Notes under the pieces: model-generated | What the model saw: only the letters and a program-made list of their open reading frames with translations | What the model was told of the DNA's origin: nothing | Database searches by the model: none | Program-made: the position numbers and the translations under genes | Assembly: GCA_958296035.1 (NCBI GenBank) | Contig: OY282431.1 | Span: 2,588,037-2,652,036 of the forward strand | Length of the DNA: 64,000 nt | Source of the DNA: Paracoccaceae bacterium | Lineage (GTDB): Bacteria > Pseudomonadota > Alphaproteobacteria > Rhodobacterales > Rhodobacteraceae | Direction: 5' to 3' | In this document: piece after piece, positions 45,379 to 54,784 of the stretch | How positions within the stretch are numbered: position 1 is the stretch's first letter | Layout of the letters: the number at the start of each line of letters is the position of its first letter

Positions 45379-46011
45379 ATGACAGACCAATTGCCTGACA
45401 TGACACTCGAGAGGGAACTTCGCTCTCGCGGCTACCGGTCTATCGCCGGTATTGATGAAGCTGGCAGAGGTGCTCTCGCAGGTCCTGTGGTGGCGGCGGC
45501 TGTGGTCCTTGACCTCGCCAACATCCCTGCTGGCCTGAACGACTCGAAGAAGCTGTCCTGGAAACGGCGTGAGGAACTCTACGAAGAAATCCATGCCCTT
45601 GCCAGGGTTGCCTTTGCCTCAGTTAGCACGAGAATGATCGAAGAGATCAATGTACTTGCCGCGACCATGAAGGCCATGACGTCTGCATGTGGAAAACTGT
45701 CTTCTTCTCCTGACTACGTGCTGGTCGACGGCAACCAGTTGCCACGCGACCTTGGCTCTCCGGCCCACAGTGTAACCCGCGGTGACACCCTATCGGTCTC
45801 CATAGCTGCGGCGTCCATCATCGCCAAGGTGGAGCGTGACCGTATGATGATCCGTCTGGCCAAGGATTTTCCGGCCTATGGCTGGCACCGGAACAAGGGC
45901 TACGGAACCGCCGGCCACATGGAGGCGATTTCTGCAGCGGGCATCACCTGCCACCATCGACGAACCTTTGCGCCGGTCAAGGCATTCGATGTTCAAGACA
46001 GGCTGTATTGA
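45379..46011 (+). CDS. rnhB: Ribonuclease HII
   Basis: The 210-residue protein carries the RNase HII active site: the DE pair in GIDEAGRGALAGPVV, the Asp in YVLVDGNQLP and the late Asp in SIIAKVERDRMM, with the HRNKGYGT loop. It removes RNA from RNA/DNA hybrids. It starts nine bases after the DUF2783 gene. Confidence 0.95.
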   Translation: MTDQLPDMTLERELRSRGYRSIAGIDEAGRGALAGPVVAAAVVLDLANIPAGLNDSKKLSWKRREELYEEIHALARVAFASVSTRMIEEINVLAATMKAMTSACGKLSSSPDYVLVDGNQLPRDLGSPAHSVTRGDTLSVSIAAASIIAKVERDRMMIRLAKDFPAYGWHRNKGYGTAGHMEAISAAGITCHHRRTFAPVKAFDVQDRLY

Positions 46012-46976
46012 GGGTTTCGCATTGCGACGGTCAATACATCGCCTGCCTGGAGGATAGCTTGGATCCTCCGCTTATCCTGTTTCTGGCACTGCTTGCCGAC
46101 GGCGCACTGGGCGAGCCGCGCTTCTTGTGGCAGCGGGTCCCGCACCCGGTCGAGCTGATGGGCAGGCTGATTACCTTGGGCGAGGAGCGGCTAAACCACG
46201 GCAGCCACAGGAAGCTCAAGGGCATCCTGCTCCTGGTTCCCCTGTGCCTGGGTATGGTTGCAATCGGCTTTGTGCTGCAGCAGGTTTCACTGTTTGGTTT
46301 GGTCGAGGTGGTCGTGGTTGCCATCATGATCTGTCAGAAGAGCCTGGTCCAGCATGCCAGGGCGGTTGCAAGTGGCCTGCGCCTCAGCCTTGCAGAAGGC
46401 CGCGCTATTGTCGCTCGTATCGTCGGACGTGATACTTCCGGACTTGACAGGAGCGACGTCGTGCGAGCCGCCGTCGAAAGCGTGGCCGAGAGCTTTTCTG
46501 ACGGCATTGTGGCACCTGCATTCTGGTACCTGGCTGGCGGACTGCCGGGGCTGCTGGTGTACAAGCTTGTCAACACCGCCGACAGCATGGTCGGGTACAA
46601 GAATGAACGGTTTGGCGATTTTGGCTGGTCGTTTGCCAGGCTTGATGATCTTCTCAACTGGATCCCTGCTCGCCTTAGTGCCGTTCTGATCAAGCTCTGG
46701 AAACAGCCTCTCGCGGACTGGAAACGCATTCTCGCAGATGCTGGCAAACACCGTTCGCCCAATGCCGGATGGCCCGAGGCAGCAGTTGCCCTGGTACTGG
46801 GCATTTCCCTGTCCGGACCGAGAACCTATGACGGCGAGGCCCGCGATTACCCCTACATCAATGAACCGGGTCGCCACCAGCTTACGGAAGTTGATCTTGA
46901 CAACGCAATCCTGCTCATCCGGAAGGCGTGGGCCGGATTTTCGGGGCTAGTCCTGCTGGCAGCATTACTGATCTGA
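46008..46976 (+). CDS. cbiB: Adenosylcobinamide-phosphate synthase
   Basis: The protein (up to 322 residues) is a membrane enzyme of the CbiB/CobD family: LALLADGALGEP, HPVELMGRLI, AVESVAESFSDGIVAPAFW, LVNTADSMVGYKNERF and the late PNAGWPEAAVALVLGISL. It attaches aminopropanol phosphate to cobyric acid in B12 synthesis. No other cobalamin gene is near. The start is a TTG overlapping the rnhB stop, or a later TTG near 46059. Confidence 0.88.
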   Translation: MRVSHCDGQYIACLEDSLDPPLILFLALLADGALGEPRFLWQRVPHPVELMGRLITLGEERLNHGSHRKLKGILLLVPLCLGMVAIGFVLQQVSLFGLVEVVVVAIMICQKSLVQHARAVASGLRLSLAEGRAIVARIVGRDTSGLDRSDVVRAAVESVAESFSDGIVAPAFWYLAGGLPGLLVYKLVNTADSMVGYKNERFGDFGWSFARLDDLLNWIPARLSAVLIKLWKQPLADWKRILADAGKHRSPNAGWPEAAVALVLGISLSGPRTYDGEARDYPYINEPGRHQLTEVDLDNAILLIRKAWAGFSGLVLLAALLI

Positions 46977-47192
46977 TCGACCGGAAATCCGACAACACGG
47001 TTCAGCGCAGGCATCTGCCAATCTGAACGGCAGGCTTGCCTGGTCGAACCGTCAGCCCATGCGTTTCCCAATCGCGGTGTCGGACCCGATCCTTGCATCG
47101 GCGGGCAATAGACCTGGAATTGCCGCCACCAGGGGTTCAATACCTCGCCGATTCTTTGCATCACTGGTGCAATGTGACTATTGCGAATCCTG

Positions 47193-47951
47193 ATGACGAC
47201 CAGAATACAGCCATTCATTGAGCCCATACCGAAGTCCAGGAAAACCTCCTCGAACACGGTATATTCTTTCGAACGGTCTCTTGAGGCACCGGATCTTGAA
47301 TTGTTGCCGGACCTGGTGCCCAATGCACGGCTCAGGATGGACGGCCTGCACTTCCTGTCCCTGTTGCCTGAAACATCCATTCCGGTGGCGTTTTTCGATC
47401 CACAGTATCGGGGTGTGCTTGAAAGGCTGAAATACGGCAACGAAGGTCGCACGAGAGGCCGGCGGCGGCTGGCGCTGGCACAGATGTCGGAGAAGGTTAT
47501 CGGCAACTTCATTGGTGCCATCGGTCGTGTGCTGATCCCATCGGGCCATCTATTCCTGTGGGTCGACAAGTATCACCTGTGCACCGGCATCGCCAACTGG
47601 TTCGATCACACCGACCTGGAAACTGTGGATCTGGTGACCTGGGACAAGGGCACGCTTGGTATGGGCTACCGTACTCGCCGGCGGGCAGAATACTGTGTCG
47701 TGCTGCAAAAGATCCCGCGCAGGGCGAAGGGTGTCTGGAAGATTCACAACATTCCCGACGTTTTCAAGGAAAGACCCTTCAACAAGGCTGAACACCCACA
47801 TTCGAAGCCGGTTGAACTCCAGGGCCAGTTGCTGAGAGCGGTCAGTCACCGCGGTGACTTCATCGTGGATCCAGCCGCCGGTTCGTTTTCGGTAATGCAG
47901 GCAGCTATCAACTACGATCGCAACTTTCTGGGCTGCGACGTGAACGGCTGA
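47193..47951 (+). CDS. Orphan site-specific DNA methyltransferase (N4/N6 type)
   Basis: The 252-residue protein has the catalytic motif as DPQY (PVAFFDPQYRGVLERLKYGN), the HLFLWVDKYHLC and TWDKGTLGMGYRTRRRAEY segments, and the AdoMet-binding motif at the C-terminus (FIVDPAAGSFSVMQAAINY). It therefore has the permuted beta-class order. There is no restriction gene nearby. It resembles orphan methyltransferases common in alphaproteobacteria. ATG 47193 is chosen over an earlier TTG. Confidence 0.85.
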   Translation: MTTRIQPFIEPIPKSRKTSSNTVYSFERSLEAPDLELLPDLVPNARLRMDGLHFLSLLPETSIPVAFFDPQYRGVLERLKYGNEGRTRGRRRLALAQMSEKVIGNFIGAIGRVLIPSGHLFLWVDKYHLCTGIANWFDHTDLETVDLVTWDKGTLGMGYRTRRRAEYCVVLQKIPRRAKGVWKIHNIPDVFKERPFNKAEHPHSKPVELQGQLLRAVSHRGDFIVDPAAGSFSVMQAAINYDRNFLGCDVNG

Positions 47952-48505
47952 AAGCCTCCACCGCCATGTGGAATTGTGCGGTGTGGCTGTCAAGGGCCCA
48001 CTGGACTTCGATTTGCGTCAGCAGTTGTAACGAGGATCGCTCATCATCGTCAGGCCGCATGGGCCCGTCGATGAAGTTGGCTATCTACACAGAGACACTG
48101 GTGGTTTCCTGCCCCGCCTGAAATCTGTCAGTAGCCGAGCCGCTGACACTTACTTTGGCATGTATAGGGATATGGGTTCTCGGGAATTTCCATTCCTGGC
48201 ACCCCGTCACGATAAACCCTATCCCGAGGTGAGCCCTCTCATGCCCATGCTTAACCTGACAGTCGCCGGCAGGTGCATCCTCCCGGTGGGACAGTGCCGA
48301 CACCTGTGACCACGCCCGCGGTCGAGGTGCAGCAGCCCGATCCGATGGAATGAGGATCGCGGCCAGAGGGAAAGCCCTGTCAGCGTAGGGAAATGTCCGC
48401 TGGCGAGATCCGGGAGGATCCCGTTGCCCCCTGTGTGAGGGGCTGCATGATGGCCGGACCCTGCAACCCTTTACCGGACAGCGGACCCGGCCAGTTCTTG
48501 CAGGC
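47952..48505. other. Spacer without a supported gene
   Basis: About 550 bases. A 140-codon minus-strand frame at 48085-48507 has no recognisable motif and a composition like chance coding. Confidence 0.45.
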
Positions 48506-49045
48506 ATGAGCGGGGCACCGGCAAATCACGAACTTGCCCGGCAGCTCGCCGTGCAGGAGGAACGCAGGAATACTCGTCAGTCTGATTTCAGGACCGCCCT
48601 TGAGCGCATGGAACGCAGGATGGCCGACGACAGGGCAGAGATAGCCCGGCATAAAACCCGCATGCTTCATTCCGTCGCGGCAATCATGGCTCTGGGAATT
48701 ACGATCCTGGGGTTGCTGGGAGTCAAGGTCAGGTGGCATCTGGCACCAGATCTCCCAACGTTGATTGACCACACTGCGCTATCTCTGCATTCTTCAGTTC
48801 GTCAGACTTTAGCGCATAGCACATTCTGCACAGATTTGATCAAGCCTTGTCTCTCTGCTCTTTCTTGCCCGAGGGGACAGTTCAATTGCCGAAACATGTC
48901 GAAATTCTGCACACAGAAAACCTCGTTGCATGAGATTGGACCTTGCTGCAATTTTACCGAGTTCCTGCTAATGCACCCGTACTCCGTCAATTCTCCGCCA
49001 AGAGAATTGAATGTGGTATCCGAACCAAAGATGGATCCGAAATGA
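48506..49045 (+). CDS. Possible small coiled-coil membrane protein (doubtful)
   Basis: The first 75 residues look like a real protein: a charged helix (DFRTALERMERRMADDRAEI) followed by one membrane helix (SVAAIMALGITILGLLGV). After that the sequence turns Cys/Ser-rich and unlike a protein domain, so the original stop may have been lost. It overlaps the dgcN start by four bases. I do not recognise the family. Confidence 0.35.
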   Translation: MSGAPANHELARQLAVQEERRNTRQSDFRTALERMERRMADDRAEIARHKTRMLHSVAAIMALGITILGLLGVKVRWHLAPDLPTLIDHTALSLHSSVRQTLAHSTFCTDLIKPCLSALSCPRGQFNCRNMSKFCTQKTSLHEIGPCCNFTEFLLMHPYSVNSPPRELNVVSEPKMDPK

Positions 49046-50058
49046 TACGAAAACCCTACCTACTTTTTCTTGGGGATGCCCCGGACCAGCTCGCGGCAAA
49101 GGTGGCGCGGGGCGTGGGTGACTGGCGTCCTGATGACGTGGTTGGCCAACTGCGCCTTGCCGACTGCCAGGCCGATCTTGATATTGAGGATATCACGATA
49201 GCCGAGGCTGTCTCTGCCGGTGCCAAGACTATGGTGATCGGAGTCGCAAATCGCGGGGGTGTGATATCCGAAACCTGGAAACCAGCAATGCGGAAGGCCC
49301 TTGAAGCCGGAATGGACCTGGCATCGGGGCTGCATAATTATCTGCAGGACGAACCTGACCTGCTGGCGGTGGCAGAGGCCTGTGGTCGGCAATTGCATGA
49401 CGTTCGGAAGGTTACGCAGTCCTACCCCATTGCAAACGGCAAACCAAGGTCTGGAAAGCGTTGCCTGGCAGTGGGAACAGACGTGTCAGTCGGGAAAATG
49501 TACGCTTCATTGGCACTGCAAAGAGAATTGGCATCACGCAACGTTCCGGCGACATTTCGAGCCACCGGGCAGACCGGAATTCTAATCGAAGGTGAGGGCG
49601 TTCCACTTGATGCAGTCGTAGCCGACTTCATGGCCGGCTCGATCGAGCAATTGTCGCCAGCCAACGACACGGATCATTGGGACCTTATCGAGGGACAGGG
49701 GTCTTTGTTTCACGCTTCCTACTCGGGCGTAACGCTGGCACTTATTCACGGTAGTCAGCCTGATGCACTGATCCTCTGCCACGAACCAACTCGTGAATCC
49801 ATGCGGGGACTTCCCGGTTACAAATTGCCATCCCTCGATGAATTACGAGAGGTCGCGCTCAGCATGGCCCGGATGGTCAATCCTCGATGCCAGGTCATTG
49901 GAATATCGATCAATACCAGTGACCTTTCTTCGGACGAAGCTGACCGATATGTGAAGGAAACTGCCGCTGTGATGGAACTGCCGACTACCGACCCAATTCG
50001 ATATGGTGTCTGTGAGCTTGCGGACGCTCTTTTGGATCCTGCCAATTTCAGCAGTTGA
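49042..50058 (+). CDS. dgcN: DUF1611 / DgcN family protein
   Basis: The 338-residue protein belongs to DUF1611, with the P-loop-like CLAVGTDVSVGKMYASLAL, the FRATGQTGILI segment and the EGQGSLFHASYSGVTLAL block. Members called DgcN have been described in D-glutamate use together with the epimerase-like DgcA, whose gene follows here. The start at 49042 is set by the family start MIRKPYLLFLGDA. It may be cotranscribed with dgcA despite a 300-base gap. Confidence 0.8.
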   Translation: MIRKPYLLFLGDAPDQLAAKVARGVGDWRPDDVVGQLRLADCQADLDIEDITIAEAVSAGAKTMVIGVANRGGVISETWKPAMRKALEAGMDLASGLHNYLQDEPDLLAVAEACGRQLHDVRKVTQSYPIANGKPRSGKRCLAVGTDVSVGKMYASLALQRELASRNVPATFRATGQTGILIEGEGVPLDAVVADFMAGSIEQLSPANDTDHWDLIEGQGSLFHASYSGVTLALIHGSQPDALILCHEPTRESMRGLPGYKLPSLDELREVALSMARMVNPRCQVIGISINTSDLSSDEADRYVKETAAVMELPTTDPIRYGVCELADALLDPANFSS

Positions 50059-50365
50059 GTTGACTGCTCGGCGACCAAAAGGTCATCGCCTGCCGGACGA
50101 GTGGATTCGTTCTGGAACCGGACGAATTGGGATCGTTCATTCGTTTGAAGACGTCAGTCACACCATAGCAAGTCTAGTCGCCCCGCCCGGTCAGAACGAA
50201 TGCGGTTATCCAACACTTGTCCGATTACCCTGACCAAATGGCGATCTGGACAGTTCTTCCGGAAAGGAAGTTCGCAGTGGCAATCCCTGATTCTTCCGTG
50301 GCATTTGGCCACGCCGGAAGGAAGGCGACATAGATTAGAGTAGAATTACAATTTCGGGCGAATTG
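50059..50365. other. Spacer between dgcN and dgcA
   Basis: Just over 300 bases. The two genes are usually close, so this gap is longer than expected. I see no gene, and only weak short hairpins. Confidence 0.4.
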
Positions 50366-51331
50366 GTGAAGTTATCTTACGAGTATCAGACCTATCTCTT
50401 GCGACAGAGTTTTTCGATTTCACGTGGAAGTCGGACTCATGCGAGCGTTGTAGAGGTTAGAGTTACCCAGAACGGCGTAACCGGACGCGGCGAATGCGTG
50501 CCCTACGCACGCTATGGAGAAAACCCTGAGAGTGTAACCGGCCAATTGCAGTCGGTCATTATGCCGGTGAGTCGACACTCGCTGCAAGACCAGTTGCCGC
50601 CGGGCGCAGCTCGCAATGCACTGGACTGCGCCCTGTGGGACCTGGAGGCAAAATCCAGTGGTCAGCCGGTCTGGCAACTAGCTGGCCTGGCGGAACCACG
50701 GCCTGTTCATACCGCCTTTACGTTGTCGTTAGATTGTCCACAGGCAATGCATGCGGAGGCCCGCGCCAATCGGCATCGTCCACTACTCAAGGTAAAGCTC
50801 GGGGGCCCGAAAGACCACGAGCGGATCCAGGCGGTAAGGTCAGGGGCACCGGATTCCAGGCTTGTCGTGGATGCGAATGAGGGTTGGAATACATCTCAAT
50901 TCCCTGGATTGATGCAACAATTGGAGGCCGCAGGTGTTACCTTGGTAGAACAGCCGTTCCCGGAAGGAAATGACGACGCTCTCGAAACTCTGCCACATAG
51001 AATCCCGGTATGTGCTGACGAAAGTTGCCATGACCGCCGAACCTTGAGAAACCTGGTTGGCAAGTATGAATTCGTCAACATCAAGCTCGACAAGGCAGGC
51101 GGTCTTACAGAAGCCCTGAAACTACTTGATGCCGCCAAACGCAAAGGCTTCGGAATCATGGTTGGCTGCATGATCGGATCTTCCCTGGGAGTGGCACCAG
51201 CGGTTTTTCTTGCTCAGGAGGCCGATTATGTCGATCTTGATCCGCCCCTGCTTCTTGCAGAGGATCAGCGCCATGCACTGGACTATCTTGGATCCGAACT
51301 CCTTCCGCCGTCACCCCAGTTGTGGGGGTAG
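50366..51331 (+). CDS. dgcA: Dipeptide epimerase / DgcA-like enolase-superfamily enzyme
   Basis: The 321-residue protein has the muconate-lactonizing subgroup pattern: the KxK general base in LLKVKLGGPKDH, metal ligands in LVVDANEGW, LVEQPFPEG and PVCADESCHD, and the second Lys in FVNIKLDKAGGLTEAL. It matches L-Ala-D/L-Glu epimerases and the DgcA enzymes of D-glutamate breakdown. It follows dgcN. The start is GTG 50366 (a TTG lies three bases before); the leader shows no strong ribosome site. Confidence 0.85.
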   Translation: MKLSYEYQTYLLRQSFSISRGSRTHASVVEVRVTQNGVTGRGECVPYARYGENPESVTGQLQSVIMPVSRHSLQDQLPPGAARNALDCALWDLEAKSSGQPVWQLAGLAEPRPVHTAFTLSLDCPQAMHAEARANRHRPLLKVKLGGPKDHERIQAVRSGAPDSRLVVDANEGWNTSQFPGLMQQLEAAGVTLVEQPFPEGNDDALETLPHRIPVCADESCHDRRTLRNLVGKYEFVNIKLDKAGGLTEALKLLDAAKRKGFGIMVGCMIGSSLGVAPAVFLAQEADYVDLDPPLLLAEDQRHALDYLGSELLPPSPQLWG

Positions 51332-51931
51332 GCCGAGACGACGTGACTGGATCCGGGCGGGTACACGATTGCGGATCACACCGAGGGCTCAGACCCCTTT
51401 GGCTTGTCCACAGACCTGCTGAGTTCAAATTCATCCTGATGGTGGCGGGATGCCAGTTCTGTCAGATTGCGGGAAGAGTCATCATGTTCATCCTGTCGAT
51501 ACGACCGGAACCAGCGGATGATCGTCTTCCTTGAATGATGGCTGTGCCGGGGATTGCATCGGCATTTCCGCATGCTGCGTACTGAATGTTGTTGGCGGAG
51601 ATTCTGATTGATTATGTGCTCATCAAGACCCTTTCCGGCACCTGTCTCAGGCTGGAGGCCAGCAATTCGCTTGTCTGGTCCACTCTCTTGAAGACGATGC
51701 CCAAGTACCGATGTCAATCCGAAGACTCGCGGTCAGTGTGATTATAGCATGCCACTGAGCAGTCCCGCGATCTTTCGGCAACCATCTTCATGGTGCCGTT
51801 TGCAGCATTTGGTCTGCTTGCCGACGGACGAATCTTCATTCGTCCCGGCAAGGTAATCCTTGCGGCCGGTTAGCCGGCGTGCGACAGAGAATTCTGGAAC
51901 ACATGAGAGAATGCGCGGCCCGCATCATCCA
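51332..51931. other. Convergent spacer, 600 bases
   Basis: It lies between the 3' ends of dgcA and dppF. A 113-codon minus-strand frame (51376-51717) is rich in His, Arg and Ser and matches nothing I know. No terminator could be fixed with confidence. Confidence 0.45.
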
Positions 51932-52885
51932 CTAGCCAGCAAGGTGGCAGGCACAATGTTGCCCTCCATACTGAGCCAGATCCGGTCGCTCGGTGCTGCA
52001 ACGCTGAACGGCTATGGAACAACGCGGATGAAAGGGACAGCCGGTCGGTGGGGCAATCGGGTTGGGAAAATCCCACTTCGCGTCGATCATTGGAAGCCCT
52101 GAACCGGGATGGGTTGACAAGTTGGCTGATAGCAGTGCCTTTGTATACGGGTGAAGGGCACTTTCAAACAATGAACTGGTATCCGCCTCCTCAACCACGC
52201 GACCCAGATACATCACGACCACGCGATCGGCCATGTGGCGGATGACCGAAAGATCGTGACTGACAATCAGGAGGGAAAGATTGAATTCTGAACGGAGGTC
52301 CTGAAGCAAGTTCAGGATTTGTGATTGCACCGAAACATCAAGGGCCGAGGTCGGCTCATCACAGATCAGAACCCGGGGCCGGGAAATAAGCGCCCTGGCA
52401 ATGGCGACCCGCTGGCGCTGTCCCCCGGACAGCTGGCTGGGATAGGCGTTTGCGGCATGCCGAGGCAGACCAACGTGGTCTAGAATTTCCATAACGCGTC
52501 GCTGGCGTTCGTCCCGGGACATTCCGGCCAATTCCAGAGGCAAACCGACAATGCGCGCAACCCTCTTGCGCGGGTTAAGAGATGAATACGGATCCTGAAA
52601 TACCGGTTGCACGAGTCGCGCACGTTGCGACGGTCGTACACGCCGAAGGTCTTGTCCGGAAATCATGACATCGCCCGCACTCGGTTCGAGCAGACCGAGG
52701 AGAATCTTCGCCAACGTACTCTTGCCACATCCAGATTCACCGACAAGACCGACGGCTTCACCCTCGTCGATGTGAAACGAAACATCGGAAAGGGCGTGCA
52801 ATGGCAACCGTCCACCGAACAATCCCTGTTTGACCGAATAGGTCTTGCGGACCCTCGAAACTGAAAGTAGCGAGTGAGTTTTCAT
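51932..52885 (-). CDS. Peptide ABC transporter ATPase (DppF/OppF-like)
   Basis: The 317-residue ATPase has Walker A GESGCGKSTLAK, signature LSGGQRQRVAIARAL, Walker B VLICDEPTSALDVSVQ and the OppF-type C-terminus with GCPFHPRCSIAVQRC, whose cysteines may hold an iron-sulfur cluster. The start at ATG 52885 lies one base after the upstream gene's stop. It is the last gene of the six-gene operon. Confidence 0.92.
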   Translation of the reverse strand: MKTHSLLSVSRVRKTYSVKQGLFGGRLPLHALSDVSFHIDEGEAVGLVGESGCGKSTLAKILLGLLEPSAGDVMISGQDLRRVRPSQRARLVQPVFQDPYSSLNPRKRVARIVGLPLELAGMSRDERQRRVMEILDHVGLPRHAANAYPSQLSGGQRQRVAIARALISRPRVLICDEPTSALDVSVQSQILNLLQDLRSEFNLSLLIVSHDLSVIRHMADRVVVMYLGRVVEEADTSSLFESALHPYTKALLSANLSTHPGSGLPMIDAKWDFPNPIAPPTGCPFHPRCSIAVQRCSTERPDLAQYGGQHCACHLAG

Positions 52886-52886
52886 T

Positions 52887-53864
52887 TCATGATTTACGCG
52901 TGTTTGCAGTCTGGTCAGGTATCGTGCACCGCCAACTATGGCCACCTGCACGTCTGTGGATGGCGATGTCGGCGCGACAGGGTTGAGTCGCATGCGGGCA
53001 ACGGGTCCGGAAGGCACACCCCTTCCTTTCTCCGATCAGCGACGGAACTACACCAGGAATTTGCCCCAGCCTGCCGCGTCTTGCCGCATCAGGCATGCAG
53101 GAAAGTAATCCGATCGTATATGGGTGCTGCGGTGCGGCGAAAATGGAATGGGTAGGACCTGCCTCGACCACCTCTCCGGCATACATGACAGCGACCCTGT
53201 CTGCCATCTGTGCGACCACGCCAAGATCGTGGGTGATGATGATTACGCCTGCTGCCATCTCCGCCTGGATATCCTTGATCAAGCGAAGAATCTGAGCCTG
53301 AACAGTTACGTCGAGTGCCGTTGTCGGCTCATCTGCAATTATCAGGTCCGGCTCGCACATCAGTGCCATGGCGATCACGATTCGTTGCCTGAGGCCACCT
53401 GAAAGCTGATGTGGATATTGAGACAAACGACTTCGAGCGGCCGTAATTCCGGTGCGGTTAAGGAGATAGATCGCCCTTTCCACAGCCTCTTTTCGGGCTG
53501 TTTTTCGGTGGTGCAGGTACCCTTCCGTGAGTTGATCCCCGATTGTGTAGCTCGGGTTGAGGGCCGTCATGGGATCTTGAAATATCATGCCAATTCGATT
53601 GCCGCGAATACCGCGCAATTCCGCAACGCTGGCCTTGGTCAGGTCGCGTTCCAGAAACCGGATTCTGTCTGCAGATCGCTGCGCGGATCTGGGCAATAGC
53701 CCAAGCAGGCCCATCGCCGTAAGGGATTTTCCGCAACCGGATTCGCCAACAATTCCAACTACCTCACCCTTTTCGACCTCGAGATCAACGCCGCGAACGG
53801 CATGGAGCGTGCCATTCTGCGTTGCTATGTCAATACGCAAGTTTTCTATCTTCAACATAGTCAT
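52887..53864 (-). CDS. Peptide ABC transporter ATPase (DppD/OppD-like)
   Basis: The 325-residue ATPase has GESGCGKSLTAMGLLGLL, LSGGLRQRIVIAMAL, LIIADEPTTALDVTVQ and the Cys-rich C-terminus CAFRTRCPHATQPC. Its ATG overlaps the dppC stop in ATGA. Confidence 0.93.
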   Translation of the reverse strand: MTMLKIENLRIDIATQNGTLHAVRGVDLEVEKGEVVGIVGESGCGKSLTAMGLLGLLPRSAQRSADRIRFLERDLTKASVAELRGIRGNRIGMIFQDPMTALNPSYTIGDQLTEGYLHHRKTARKEAVERAIYLLNRTGITAARSRLSQYPHQLSGGLRQRIVIAMALMCEPDLIIADEPTTALDVTVQAQILRLIKDIQAEMAAGVIIITHDLGVVAQMADRVAVMYAGEVVEAGPTHSIFAAPQHPYTIGLLSCMPDAARRGRLGQIPGVVPSLIGERKGCAFRTRCPHATQPCRADIAIHRRAGGHSWRCTIPDQTANTRKS

Positions 53865-54784
53865 GACCTTGCCTCCGGCGAGGAGATATCACGTAACCCG
53901 TCTCCAAGCAGGTTGATTGCAAGCACCAGAAGCAAGAGGGCAGCTCCAGGTATCATGATCAACCAAGGCTCAAAGAGAAGGAAGTCCTTGCCTTCGGCTA
54001 TCATCAGGCCCCAGGATGGCAGCGGTGGCTGAACTCCGAGCCCCAGAAAGGACAGGGCTGCTTCCAACAGAATCGCATGCGCCATCTCCAGCGTCGCTAC
54101 AACGATTACAGCATCCATGATATTGGGCAGGATTTCCGTCAGGATAATACGCCAGCGTGGCATGCCGAGCGCCTTTGCAGACATGAGATAATCAGCATCG
54201 CGAAGTTGCATGGTCTTTGAGCGTGCGACAACTGCAAACCTGTCCCAAAGCAGCAAGCCAAGTATCAGAATCACGATGGTCAGCGACGATCCCAGCAATG
54301 CCGCTACTGCCAATGCGATGAGAACGATTGGCATGGACAGGCGCGCCGTGATCAGGAACGTGATAATCAAATCGACCCGCCCGCCAAAATACCCGGCGAC
54401 TACGCCCAGCGATGTGCCGATGAATCCAGAGATGACCATCGCCGTGAAACCGATCAAAAGCGAAAACTGGGCTCCGTAGAATAATCGACTGAGGTAATCA
54501 CGTCCCAGCTGGTCTGTGCCGAGCGGATGGTCCCACGCGCCGCGATCCATCCAGACCGGAGGTTGGAGTCGGCTTATCAGGTTCTGGGCATAAGGGTCGT
54601 GTGGCGCCAGCAACGGTGCCAGGAGTGCCAGTGCAGCTATCACCAGAATTACGCCGGCCCCGAAAAGAAATCCACGATGCCGCCTGGCTCGGCGAAGAAA
54701 TATCTGCCGAGGCGTAAGCGGCGCCACAATTTCAAGATCGCGGGTAAAATCCGGTGCCGAGGGCATGTTGCTTGTGGCGTTCAT
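53861..54784 (-). CDS. Peptide ABC transporter permease (DppC-like)
   Basis: The 307-residue permease starts with a cytoplasmic segment and one helix (FLFGAGVILVIAALALLAPLL). It then has the DppC signature DHPLGTDQLGRDYLSRLFYG and the EAA loop around SAKALGMPRWRIILTEILPN. The start at 54784 overlaps the dppB stop (ATGA). Confidence 0.92.
   Translation of the reverse strand: MNATSNMPSAPDFTRDLEIVAPLTPRQIFLRRARRHRGFLFGAGVILVIAALALLAPLLAPHDPYAQNLISRLQPPVWMDRGAWDHPLGTDQLGRDYLSRLFYGAQFSLLIGFTAMVISGFIGTSLGVVAGYFGGRVDLIITFLITARLSMPIVLIALAVAALLGSSLTIVILILGLLLWDRFAVVARSKTMQLRDADYLMSAKALGMPRWRIILTEILPNIMDAVIVVATLEMAHAILLEAALSFLGLGVQPPLPSWGLMIAEGKDFLLFEPWLIMIPGAALLLLVLAINLLGDGLRDISSPEARS

Noticed and set aside
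48085-48507. A 140-codon minus-strand frame after the methyltransferase
   Set aside because: Its composition is rich in Arg, Pro, Ser and Cys, it has no motif, and nothing in the context supports it.
51376-51717. A 113-codon minus-strand frame in the dgcA/dppF spacer as a transposase relic
   Set aside because: A helix-turn-helix-like phrase is present, but there is no further match to any transposase family I know.
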